The position numbers were made by a program, and so were the translations under genes. This document shows, in pieces, positions 50,829 through 61,640 of a DNA stretch of 64,000 nt (the first letter of the stretch is position 1; each line of letters starts with the position of its first letter). The stretch is from contig PUQB01000042.1 in the NCBI GenBank assembly GCA_003024785.1, positions 579,720-643,719 of the forward strand, written 5' to 3'. The stretch is from Selaginella tamariscina. Taxonomy: Eukaryota > Streptophyta > Lycopodiopsida > Selaginellales > Selaginellaceae. The notes beneath the pieces are model-generated. The model worked only from the letters and a program-made list of their open reading frames with translations. It made no database searches and had not been told where the DNA came from.

Positions 50829-52637
50829 ATGGTGGCATCAGAAGAGGCAGATATGTATCTGGATATCGATCTAGTTGCTTCTTTTATAATTCTCAACATA
50901 TGCCTGCTTTACTCTATATTTGTTCCCACTAATTGGATTGAAGTTAATAATTCGAGGCTGTATCCAGTGAATTCGAGCTCAATATTGCTCCCAGATTCGA
51001 ATTCTACTGTAATTTCAGGTGAATTTCTATTGTATGCATGTAGAGAGCTCTGTTTAACACCCACATTTCACAGAATTCTCGAATTCAAGCTCGAATTCTA
51101 ATGAAACAGGTACCACACACTTACATTCTGCAGAAGATTCAAATTCAAATTCAAATTCAAAATTTAAATTCAAATTCAAATTTAAATTCAAATTCGATGG
51201 AGGGTACAGGTGAATATAAGAAAAAACAGAGTGCCATGTCTCCCATGAATACAGGTCTTTCGAATTTAAACTCAACCCAGACAATACAGGAATCCCCAGG
51301 TACCAGCAGATATATATTATATGTATACATATATAATACACAAGTTTTTGCAGGATATTGTGATCTTACAATTGGGGAATGGGTATATGATCCAGAACCT
51401 CCACTATACACAAACGAAACATGTAAGTACATACAATTGCTACAGAATTGTATGGCAAATGGGAAACCAAACAATGGTTACTTGAATTGGAGATGGAAAC
51501 CACTTGACTGTGAGCTGCCTCGGTTCGATCCTCGCCTCTTTTTGCATCTTCTTAGAGGGAAAAGACTGCTCTTCTTTGGGGACTCACTTGCTAGGAATCA
51601 TATGCAGTCCCTCCTTTGTTCACTCACGCAGGTTCTTAAGTGGTTTCTTGTGTGTGTGCGTGTGTGTATTATACACACACACACACACACACACTAACAT
51701 ATAAGCTTGAAAAGGTGGAGGAGCCGGACAAAGTATATACTAGAGAAGACAAAGACGTGAGATGGAGCTTTCCATCATACAACTTCACATTGTCAATATT
51801 TTGGTCCCCATTCCTTGTCAAACACGTAAAGCTCAGGGACAACCCACTTCTATTCAATCTCCACCTGGACACACCCCATCCAGCGTGGTATACCACGCTA
51901 GCAGGATATGACTATGCAGTGTTTTCTGCATCCCAGTGGTTTTTCAGGCCAAGCTTGTATAGTATAAACAACAATATAGTTGGCTGCAATGAATACTCTA
52001 AGGAGAACTATACAGACATGTACTTCATGGATGCGTTTCAAATAGCTCTTCAAACGACTGTAAACTCCATTGCAAAGTTACCAGGTGGGTGAACCATACA
52101 TGGTTTGTAGAAAGCTCGGTGTATGTCTGTGTATGTGTGCGTGGAGAGAAAGGGAGGGAGGGGGAGAGGGAGAGAGGAGGGAGAGAGAGAGGAGAGAGGG
52201 AGAGGGGAGAGAGAGAGAGAGAGAGATAACATACACCATACACTGCAGGTTACAAGGGGACTACATTTCTGAGAACAGCATCTGCAGAGCACTTCGAGCA
52301 CGGGACATGGAGCACCGGTGGAACTTGCAACAGAACTGGGCCATACAGAAACATAACGACAGAGCTTCCTTGGTTACCTCAGACATTTAACAAAATCCAG
52401 ATGGAGGAACACGCAAAGTTTGCGAGCGAGAACGGGTCGAAACTCAAGGCCTTGAATGTTACATACAGTGCATATCTTCGGCCCGATGGGCATCCCGGCC
52501 CGTACAGGGTCTTCCAACCCTTCTCCTCAGATACCAACACGGGGCAGCCTGTACGGAACGACTGCTTACATTGGTGCTTGCCCGGCCCTGTGGATATGTG
52601 GAACCAGTTACTGCTGGAGATGCTAAAAGAAGAATGA
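50829..52637 (+). CDS. TBL: TRICHOME BIREFRINGENCE-LIKE polysaccharide O-acetyltransferase
   Basis: TBL proteins are Golgi type II membrane enzymes that O-acetylate cell-wall polysaccharides such as xylan, mannan or pectin. The N-terminal exon (50829-51018) has a membrane anchor, VASFIILNICLLYSIFV, and a Ser/Asn-rich stem. The catalytic part starts at 51354 (CDLTIGEWVYDPEPPLYTNE), followed by the GDSL-type nucleophile motif FFGDSLARNH in the same exon (to 51630). Exon 51715-52085 (VEEPDKVY...) follows, and exon 52249-52637 carries the DxxH motif in NDCLHWCLPGPVDMW near the C terminus. Ser, Asp and His of the triad are all present and the three catalytic exons are in frame with GT-AG borders. 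How the stem exon joins the catalytic part through small AATTC-rich exons (51074-51299) is unresolved. The acceptor polysaccharide cannot be told from sequence. Confidence 0.85.
51074..51299 (+). repeat. AATTC-rich micro-exon-like units in the TBL stem
   Basis: Three short segments, 51074-51109, 51134-51209 and 51255-51299, each follow a CAG and precede a GT, and each is built of aattc(a/g) units. The middle one is (aattca)n/(aaattt)n. In one phase they encode Ser/Asn repeats that prolong the Ser/Asn stem of exon 1, in others Lys/Phe or Ile/Gln repeats. They look like copies of the end of exon 1 (gattcgaattctactg). Confidence 0.5.
52138..52228 (+). repeat. GA-rich microsatellite in the last TBL intron
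   Basis: A purine tract, (GGGA/GAGA)n, fills most of the 160-base intron upstream of the acceptor at 52248, leaving only a short stretch before the AG. It is low complexity, and open frames over it on either strand are artefacts. Confidence 0.9.
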
Positions 52638-52944
52638 AAACACCTATATGTATGTATGTAATGTTCATATAGAGCGGGCCATGTAATGGGGCATTTTGTG
52701 TTGTATAGTGACTGTGCAAAGAACTAGCTTATTTGACTTAATAGAATAAATCAAACCTATGAAGTTTATTACATACTAATATAGTGATGTGATTATATTT
52801 GACAAAGTTTAAGTGACATACACGTTCGTGATCAACATGAAAGAGACACCAGACGTCATACACTTATTAATAAATCACTCTACGCGTATACCAAGTTTAA
52901 TAAGTTTATATGTATCCCATTAACTGCAGTGTCCAAGTTGAAGT

Positions 52945-52978
<34 letters not shown>

Positions 52979-53527
52979 GCACGCCCGCACACGCCCGCAC
53001 ATGGATTTAAAATAAGTTACTACATCTCAATGTTCTAACAAGTGCATGTTTCTCACACACACACACAAACACATCTACACACACACACACACATTCTAAG
53101 AAGCTATCTGGAAGAAAAACTTGCTTCACCGATTAGAAAGTCTGTCCTGTGCGCCGACCTTACTCAAGTTGCAAAAACTGTTAAATAAATACGAATAATC
53201 ATATTTTCAAATTGAGAATAAAGATAATAATGTCTCCCTCAGCTTTTGCGTAAGCCTGTCGTTAGGCGACATGCGTGCCCTTAAACTGTTAGCCTGAGTG
53301 CTTGTAGAATAAATGCCCTTCTACCCTTTTCCTTTGCAATCACTTCAACTTCCCTTTACCCTTTCGCTAAGCTTGCTTAATCAGTGTTCTAATGCAATCA
53401 CGTTCATTTAGTAAACTAAACATATTGTCCAATCGGTAGTAGAAAGGTGTTAACAAGCTTGTTCAACACCTGGAATGCATTGGAAGTCGCGTTGTATGTA
53501 AGTAGCGTCAGTTCGAGCACGGAAAAG
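52638..53527. other. Intergenic, TBL-like 3' flank and PB1 promoter
   Basis: No gene is recognised. CT and CA tracts occur at about 52946-52970 and 53053-53092. Confidence 0.6.
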
Positions 53528-55156
53528 ATGAGCATGGATTCGGTAACGGGAGCTCAGTTTCTATCAAATGCTTCCCAGTGCTCGTCTCCGAGATTAGATG
53601 CCGATCAGATCTCCGTCAATCCGAGGACGAGAGCTCCATTGGCACGAGCAAAGTGAAGCTCATGTGCAGCTATGGGGGGAGGATCATGCTCCGTCCCCAC
53701 GACTCCCAGCTGCGGTACATCGGTGGAGACACGCGGATCATGGTGGTGCCTCGTACGGTTTCTTATGGTGATCTCTATACGAAGCTGTCCAAGCTCTGCG
53801 GAGGCCGCCCAGTGATCCCAAGTACAAGCTACCGGACGAGGACTTCGACGCGCTAGTGTCGGTTGTCTGTGACGAAGACATGGAGACGATGATGGAGGAG
53901 TACGACCGTCTGAATGCCCGAGAGTCCCCTTCCAAGCTCCGACTCTTCCTGTTTCCCAAGACGCCTGTTTCCTCGGTTCCTTTCGAGAAGAGTGAGCAAG
54001 CCTTCCTTGAGGTACTTAACTGTACAGCCCAGCAGCAGCAGGATGTGGTGCCGGACTTCCTATTCGGACTCGACTCGGCGTCCCAGCAAGGTGATTGTCG
54101 ACGCACCACCGGGAGCCTCTGCTGCATCGAGCTCCAGTAGCATCCAGAAGATGATCATGGAGGCAGACTGTGCACTCCAGTCGGAGCTCGCCCCAATCTG
54201 CACTTCAAAATCTGATCCGGCAACAGCTTACTACCAGGCAGCTCAGCTCCCAGTGTACTACCAACAAGGACAGGTTCAGGTTCAGTTCAAGCAAGCCCAC
54301 AGGTATACCAAACTGCTTTGCCAGTTCCGTCCCAGAACGGTCCGCAGCAAACGTTGCCTCCCAAGCTCCCCAAGCCCCGGAGCTCCGCCGGTTCGCCCCG
54401 GGCCGGTAGCGAGGGAGCGCCAAGGAGAAGGAGAAGAAGAACAAACCGGAAGCAGTGAAGCCTGTCAAAGCATCTCCCGACCCGGTGGTAAGCACCGATA
54501 CTCCTCCTGCTGCCTTTGTCGTTGAAGGGATCGACAACGTCAAGGTAGCGGATGTCACCAGGAAACCAGACGCGTTCAACGAGCACGAGGACCAACAATA
54601 CAACAGTTTTAGAGAATCCCTGTCCGGTGACGACCACCGAGATGAGCCTGAACGTGTTCATGGAGCAGCAGAAGATGAAGGAGCAGCAGAGGCAAGACAA
54701 GAGGACACTGGAGAGCTTGACAAAGCCCGAGCAGATCAACGGTGCAGATCAACACACTGTTATGCAGCAGCAAGCATCCCAAGTCAGGTATCAGCCGTAT
54801 ATAATAACAACAACAAACATGGTGTATTTCCTGGCCGATCAGCCTGTCCAATACATCCAACGGCCGGTTCACGTGAACCAGCAACCCATGCAAATCCAAC
54901 GGGGAGGATCTGCTCCTAGTATGTTCAGGTAGCCCCAGTTCCGGCTCCAGCTCCTTCTCCAGTTCTAAATAAGCAACTCAGTGCGGCCTATGTTGATCAA
55001 ATGCAAAGGTCTAGAGTTGTCTATCCCTCGAGGTTCCGGGAGGTGCCAGTTCCGGTACAGGTTCAACAGTTTGATGGGGCCTCTAACGCATCAACCTCTT
55101 GTCAGGCAGCCGTACGATGTCGATCCGTCGGTAGAGTTGTTGCATCACAGCCATAA
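53528..55156 (+). CDS. PB1-domain protein, intronless, frame-disrupted
   Basis: This is a plant PB1 (Phox/Bem1) domain protein. PB1 domains pair with other PB1 domains to assemble signalling complexes. The start MSMDSVTGAQFLSN (53528) precedes a Ser-rich leader. The PB1 domain runs from KVKLMCSYGGRIMLRPHD through LRYIGGDTRIMVVPR and YGDLYTKLSKLCGG to DEDMETMMEEYDRL and LRLFLFPKT. The basic SYGGRI.PR cluster and the acidic CDEDMETM cluster suggest a type I/II domain. The C-terminal half is rich in Gln, Pro and Ala (QQGQVQVQFKQ, FLADQPVQYIQRPVHVNQQP) and ends with stop 55154-55156. No introns are evident. The reading needs one-base shifts near 53625, 53808 and 54090 and several more downstream, most at short homopolymers. 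Partner and pathway are unknown. Confidence 0.75.
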
Positions 55157-56306
55157 TCTCTGTTTAACTAATCGGGGTTTCTTATGATAAGAAGCATCAG
55201 TATCGATATGATTAAAAAAAGTGTAAAAACATTAAACATTAAACAAGTATGTGGTGGATTCAAATGGTCAATAATTAATTAATTAATTAATGTAAATTAG
55301 AATATTCTTAAATATATAATATAATTTAAACTTAATTATACTTTTGTTTATTTAATATTAAAATACAAAAAAAATTATATAAGGAGCTTGCAACTTTATA
55401 TTATGTGATAATGATACATATATAGTGACATGGATTTTATTATATAAGTCTGCTAAATTTGGAAATAATAGTACCTTTTGATATATGATTTGATATGGTA
55501 AAACTTCATAAAATATAAGCTATTTTTGGAGCATCCTATGTCTTTACATCCCCTTGTATAATAAAAAAAGACGTTATTAATATTTATGTTTTATTTTTAA
55601 ATAGAAATATATATTTTAAAAAATGAGTTGGATTCCATGTAACAAGATAAGACAAGCCCCATATGTTTGAATTCTAAAGAGATCATATATATGTGTGTAC
55701 GAGTAAGACTCACACAGATACACACCTGCTTATTCTTGGCCACTCGTGTCACTTCAGATATGTTCACAGTGGGGCACGATCACGCTAGTATATAAAATTG
55801 TGGATTAGTCATCATGTTCCCAAAAATATTAATAATTATTATTTAAATATATTAATAATATAATTGAACTTTACCTGGGGATATGCACTGTGTACGGATC
55901 CTTCGACAACACTAACTTGATAAAGCTTTTTTGGCGATATACAAGGATGTACACATGATGATGTTCTTAATGCACAACATGATCGCATTACAGAGTTGTG
56001 CGTGTGCGTGCGTGTGCGTGTGTGTGGATAAGAGTATATATGCAGAGTCAAAAGTTATGTTGTCAACTATAAGATAGTGGTTTCTTACGTGTACGAAACT
56101 AGTTTTCTTACAAGCTATTATATTAGTTTATTAGCTATACAATCGTATACGATATCATATCGAATATTAATTACCCCAACGCAAATTATCTCGACTAAAT
56201 ATTCCTTTGAAGATTAAAGTTGCATAATTACATATATAAATATTATACTAACATAATGATATATAACAATATATATATATATGCCTATCTCTACAGTACC
56301 GTACTC
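55157..56306. other. AT-rich intergenic DNA
   Basis: This lies between the convergent PB1 and SDR genes. It is AT-rich with attaatta tracts (55276-55290) and a short GC-richer patch around 55880-56030 with GT repeats. No gene is recognised. Confidence 0.6.
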
Positions 56307-58919
56307 TCACAAGGACGAGAATAGTTGAGAGATGTCCGCTTTGGGAGTATCACCGGCCATATCTGCCGAAAGTATTATGTGAATACCATTACATATATTA
56401 TATATAATATTATACGCACCTCAACGATCTTTTCAGAAGCTTCGGAAACACGTATTGCTTCCACGCAAACCTCTGCCACCTGAAACACTCTATGCTCGTT
56501 AACACACAGAGTGTGTGTGTGTGTGTGTACACACGCATAACACCTGTCCAACTGACCTTCTTGCGACTAATACCACCAATAGTATAGAATCTGCAGGTTT
56601 CATCTCAACGCCCTCGTTCTGCAATGACAAACGTGAAATAAGAGAGAGAGAGGGGAGAGAGAGAGAGAGGGAGAGAGGGAAGAGAGAGAGAGAGAGTTAC
56701 TTTCGGTGCATATTCTCGTAGTCCAGCAGGCCTGATAATTGTGTAATCGAGACCTGAGCGTTGTAGTGCAAGCTCTGCTTGTCTTTTCCTATTAAACACC
56801 CACACTATATCTATTTATAACATTATTATCATGAAAGTAGCATATACGCATATAAAAATACATGAAAGTGCACACACACACACACACACACGCCTCCTTA
56901 CCACCACAATATGGGACTAGCTGGAAAAAAGATGATACACCTATTGATGTCACTAGTAAAACTGGAAGACAACACCATTACTATTAGTCATTTTGATAGC
57001 TACATGATTTATACTTGGATATATTTTAGTACCTTTTTCACATTCCCTTGGTTTTTAGCAGCCGAAATTAGATTCAATACACCTTCGTACTCCACCTGAG
57101 AAATATCACTTTAATCAACATAACTATTATTAATAAGGAAATGAAAACCTGGTATGTTTGAAGAATGTCTAGCGGAAAAGCATGTGATCCAGTTGCACAT
57201 ATTACCACGTTGCTGTCCAATTCATCATCGTGATATATAAGACGGGGGGAGGGAGGGAAAGAGAGTACGTTATAGTTCACCTGTTGTCAAGTGCTTCCTT
57301 GAGTGTTTCGTATTTGCAGATGTCGCCACGAACAACCTGTTAAAAAGAATGAAGAAATAAGTATATTAATGTAATACAATACAATTTATGACTATTATGA
57401 TCACCTTTACGTTGCTGAACTGCTTGAATTGTCTACCTTTACTTAAATCACGAACTAATGCAAATACTTTCGCACCCTTATTAGCAAGATTCTCGACGAT
57501 TAATCTGCATTACGAAACTATATATTATATATATGAAAGTATTATTATGTTAACGTGTTGTGTTTGTGTGTGTGTGTGTTGTAGATGTGCGTGAATATAC
57601 ATATGGATGGTCGTATCATATAAAGTTTACTATTGTATAAGATACACACACACTTTATAGACACCCAAACACGGCGCACGCACACGAACACACACCTGCC
57701 AGTTCTTCCGGATGCACCAGCAACAAAGACTACACAATTATCATATGCTGCAATATCCTCCGGCTTTTTCAACTCCTCAGTGGTACGATGATGATCTTGA
57801 TCATGATATGATATTTCTGCAAATTCTGGTTTGGCACCTAATGGTATTTGAATATCCAAAGGATCTTTCTCAAGAATATCTTCTTCTTTGAGCTTGTCTA
57901 AATGAACATGTAATGAACTACTGGTATCAGATCATCAAAGTTAAAATATGTCGTTGCATATGTTAAAACACACGCGCGCACGCGTTACCTTCTTTTAGCT
58001 GCTCTGTATGTTGTGGAGTAGTCTCTTTAGGGTTTTCCATCATGAACATTTTATCGTCATCCTTCTCTTTAAGCACATCTATTTTATAAAACACATCTAA
58101 ATATCGTGGTTTCACTTGCAAGGTATACAACATATGTACTAACACTCTAACAAGCACGCGCGCGCACGTGCACACACACACACACACACAAATACCTTCC
58201 TTTGTATTTAGATGTGTAGTATCTTCCCGTAGTTGATTATCCTCTTTGAGTTCACTTGTTTCATCTGTTTCACCGAAAAATGAATAAGTGTATTGCACTT
58301 CTCGTATAGTCCCATGCATTAGATGCATATAATACATATAATTATTATATATAACACAGGAACAAACACTAGGAAAAACTACGTAATACTGAAACACATG
58401 GATGATATGCACATTTACCTTCTCGTGAATCTAGTTGAGCAGTTGCTTTATTATCCAGTTCATTTCCCTCATTAAATTCATGTGTTTCGTCTACCTCTTT
58501 AAGTCAAGCTCTTATTAGGAGTTTCTCTTTTACTGGTTATGCATGGCATATACTCTGGTGTGTGTGTGTGTGTTGTGCGTGTCTGTCAACCGTTTGATAT
58601 CGCATGTAATAGACGTATGCATACATAAACACATAATGTATGTGTTTGTGTAAATTTATCTATATATGCGTGTATATACATATATTTCATGTATCAGGCA
58701 CATAATGCATATCACGCACGCACGCACACACACAAACAGGTTTTACATACGCATACAGTCATATTACCTTGCACTGTATTTAGTTGAGCAGTAGCTTCTT
58801 GCTGCAGTGACTTTTCCTCCTCTTTTTCAAGTTTTAATATATCCGGCCATTTGGCCAGTTGATCTTGCTCATCGTAAGGATTAGGCCTGTTGAGCATCTT
58901 CATATGTCCTATAAAAATA

Positions 58920-58988
<69 letters not shown>

Positions 58989-59254
58989 TGAGAGAGATAC
59001 ACAGACACACATACATATGTGTGTATGTGTGTGTACATATAAGTATACATTATGCTTACATGTGCATATATAATATATATGTGTATTAATGAGATTACTT
59101 GTTCTCCGGTGCTTCGTTCGAGCTGCGATTTTCTGCATATCCCTTCTGGATCCACCTGAAGCTGCAAAACATATGATCGCCGGCCTCGTGGAAGATCTTT
59201 CCTGTGCATTCCATCGCCATAGCGGCAGGAGTCGATCCCAACAAGGGAAGCCAT
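56307..59254 (-). CDS. TIC62-like atypical short-chain dehydrogenase
   Basis: This is a protein with an NAD(P)-binding Rossmann fold of the TIC62-like/atypical SDR group. In Arabidopsis TIC62 is a chloroplast redox sensor that tethers ferredoxin-NADP reductase. The start at 59254 (MASLVGIDSCRYGDGMHRKD) gives a basic N terminus that could be a plastid transit peptide. Acidic repeat exons follow (57990-58911). The dinucleotide motif VFVAGASGRTGR is at 57690-57900. Then come LIVENLANKGAKVFALVRD (57403-57506), VVRGDICKYETLKEALDN, NVVICATGSHAFP (57148-57240), YEGVLNLISAAKNQG (57032-57097), VTSIG (56901-56960) and LDYTIIRPAGL (56698-56790), in the order usual for the family, ending with stop 56307-56309. 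The classical YxxxK is replaced, as in other atypical SDRs. Exons are mostly in frame. Confidence 0.8.
57990..58911 (-). repeat. Multiplied acidic exon in the SDR linker
   Basis: Successive exons encode variants of one unit: QQEATAQLNTVQ (58769-58911), EGNELDNKATAQLDSREG (58430-58500), KEDNQLREDTTHLNTKEG (58198-58265) and ENPKETTPQHTEQLKEG (57988-58080). Each ends at the same splice phase with a (T/S)xEG or KEG border. The pattern is tandem exon duplication extending a disordered, acidic linker between the N terminus and the Rossmann domain. Confidence 0.6.
58925..58986. repeat. (TA)n microsatellite, about 60 bp
   Basis: An uninterrupted TA run lies in the first intron of the SDR gene (between 58912 and 59098). 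Confidence 0.95.
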
Positions 59255-59633
59255 AGCGAAGAACCCTAAAATCAAGTGTATATATAAATTTCAACGTATG
59301 TTTGTTCTGTAATGTATCTGTATACATATATATGTACACGTGTGCATAGATGCGTGGGACAGATGTGATGTGCAGACCAGAATGAAGAAAACCCTATCAT
59401 TTTTGGAAAATGAAAATGTGAATATTCACACACACGTATATGCACACACACACACATACATACATACATATATATATATATTATTGGTGTCTTAAATGTT
59501 TCTATATCATGTCACATAATGTAATTTTTATAAAGAACATGTTCATCATAAATTTTGTTATAGTTTTTAACTTTAAGTGAAATAATTCTAGGGTTACTCT
59601 GCTCTCATACACTCTGTTTTTAGGGTTCTTCAG
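59255..59633. promoter_or_regulatory. Shared divergent promoter, SDR / glycosyltransferase
   Basis: 379 bases separate the start codons of the minus-strand SDR gene and the plus-strand glycosyltransferase gene. The region holds a CA/TA microsatellite (59426-59480), an AT-rich middle part, and tagggttc elements on both sides of the glycosyltransferase leader (59590, 59620). No element was proved. Confidence 0.5.
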
Positions 59634-60565
59634 ATGCTCAAGAAGGTCTTAGTAGCTGCTATTGCAGCAGCAATATTGGCGTTTCTTGTAGCTCAGTATG
59701 AATCTTGTAGCAGTCTCTCGTTGTCCAGATTCGGAATATGCAGATTACAACAAGCATGGAGACAATCCATGTATCAAATGAACAATGACGTGCTCTGGAT
59801 GGCGCCATTCATTTCCTCTGGTGGGTATGCATCAGAGGCGCTGTCTTACGTACAGTCTGGACAAGACTGGTGCAATCCCACGGTTGAGAATTGTGCAGCA
59901 CGGAGATGCAGAGGATCACGGGTACTGGTCTGGTTTGCCGCATTCTACCAAGCAACTCCTGCTTCGGCTTAGCCGACAGAATGTTCAGCTGAACAATACG
60001 GTTGTTGTTTGTCATAGTGAACCAGGTGCTTGGTTTCCCCTCTGTTTCAGACGGTCCCCTGTCCGCCGACTGGTTATGATGAGCCACTCTATGTCGTTGG
60101 TCGGACAATGTTCGAGACTGACAGGCTTAATCCAGGTATACACACACACACACGTACACAATATGTACATTCCTACATACATATGCCTACACATACACAC
60201 ATACACACACACACACATGCTTGAATAGATACATTCACACACAACACACGTCACACATAGATACATTAAGACGACATTATGTATTTGTAATATCAAGGTT
60301 GTTTGTTTGTTTTCTCCAAGGTTTGTGCGCGTGCGTGTGCGTGTGCGTGTGCATGTGTGTGTTTGACAAGGGGAACATCTGAATAATGCACAATTCATAT
60401 AGCGTTATAATATATGCACGACTACTCACAGACGCAAATGCACACGACACACATGCTTATATAAAACAAGGAAGCTTATATTTATATAATCAATACTAGT
60501 CTTATAGATGCTCTAGATGCACATTTCCTAGTATACATATACACAAACAACACACACACACACAC

Positions 60566-60611
<46 letters not shown>

Positions 60612-60898
60612 ACAGAGCACGTTAGGCGATGCAATAAAATGGACGAAATCTGGGTACCATCTGACTTCAACATGAATACATTTGCAAAGAGTGGCGTGGA
60701 CAGTCGAAAGCTAGTTAAAGTCCCGCAAGCCGTCGATGTGGAATTTTTCAATCCCAAGAAATATCAACCCTTGGATCTCGCTTTGGGTGCCCAAATAGTC
60801 TTCGACGAGGGTCAACCACTTCCCTCTAGCAACCCTTTCATTTTTCTCAGTATATTCAAGTGGGAGACTCGAAAAGGCTGGGACATACTTATAAGTAC

Positions 60899-60932
<34 letters not shown>

Positions 60933-61640
60933 CTATATTGTACAAAGTAGTCTATGTGACACAACATTGTTAATATTTTGATATAGGCGCATATTTGGAG
61001 GAGTTTTCAGCTGAGGACAACGCGATCTTATACATAGTCACAAGCGCATATCACGAGCATGTCGAACACGAGGAGTATTCTCAACTTAAGGGCAGAAAGG
61101 GCAATTAAACGCCCTTTAGCAGGTTGCCTGCATTATACATTCAGCAACAGCATATTCCTCAAGTAGACTTGCCAAGACTCTACAAAGCAGCTTCAGTGTT
61201 CGTTTTACCTTCGAGGGGTGAAGGTACCATATGTGTGTGTGTGTGTGTGTGTGGTTATGTAGTCTATTGTAATTATATGAATAGGTTGGGGAAGGCCGCA
61301 TGTAGAAGCAATGGCTATGGGAGTTCCTATTATTGCTACTAATTGGTCCGGTCAACGGAGTTTATGACCGAGTTTAACAGTTATGGATTGAAGGTCGATG
61401 GCTTAATCGAGATTAACGAGGGGCCGTTTAAGGGCATATGTGGGCAGAGCCCTCTGTTAGTGAGTTAGAAGACTGATGAGGCACGTCTTTGTTCATCGTG
61501 AAGAAGCAAAGCAGAAGGGCGTAAGGGCTCGAAAGGATATGGTTGACAAATACTCTCCTCAGGTTGTAGCAGGTATAGTATTACAAAGTTGCATCAAATA
61601 CAACATAAACTCTCATCTAGTTAACTATACTGTACATTAA
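59634..61640 (+). CDS. Family-1 (GT4-type) glycosyltransferase, Golgi/ER type II
   Basis: This is a group 1 glycosyltransferase (GT-B fold, GT4-like) with an N-terminal signal anchor, VLVAAIAAAILAFLVAQY, so probably a type II membrane protein of the secretory pathway. Recognisable blocks: WMAPFISSGGYASEALSYV (nucleotide-sugar enzyme start), NTVVVCHSEPGAWF, VGRTMFETDRLNP (exon to about 60135), HVRRCNKMDEIWVPSDFN and IFLSIFKWETRKGWDILI (60610-60892), AYLEEFSAEDNAILYIVTSA (60988 on), DLPRLYKAASVFVLPSRGEG (to about 61222) with the E(x7)E-type region continued by WGRPHVEAMAMGVPIIATNWSG (61285 on), EGPFKG and DMVDKYSPQVVA. Donor and acceptor are not known. One-base shifts are needed near 59850, 60033, 61110, 61355, 61437 and 61470, most at homopolymers, while splice sites are intact. 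Confidence 0.75.
60549..60608. repeat. (CA)n microsatellite at a 3' splice site
   Basis: A CA run of about 60 bases ends directly in acttgacag, the acceptor of the glycosyltransferase exon at 60610. There is thus almost no pyrimidine tract between repeat and exon. Confidence 0.9.

Noticed and set aside
54205-54739. Long minus-strand open frames (about 130-150 residues)
   Set aside because: They are antisense to the PB1 gene, caused by its GC-rich composition and lack of stops. No family features.
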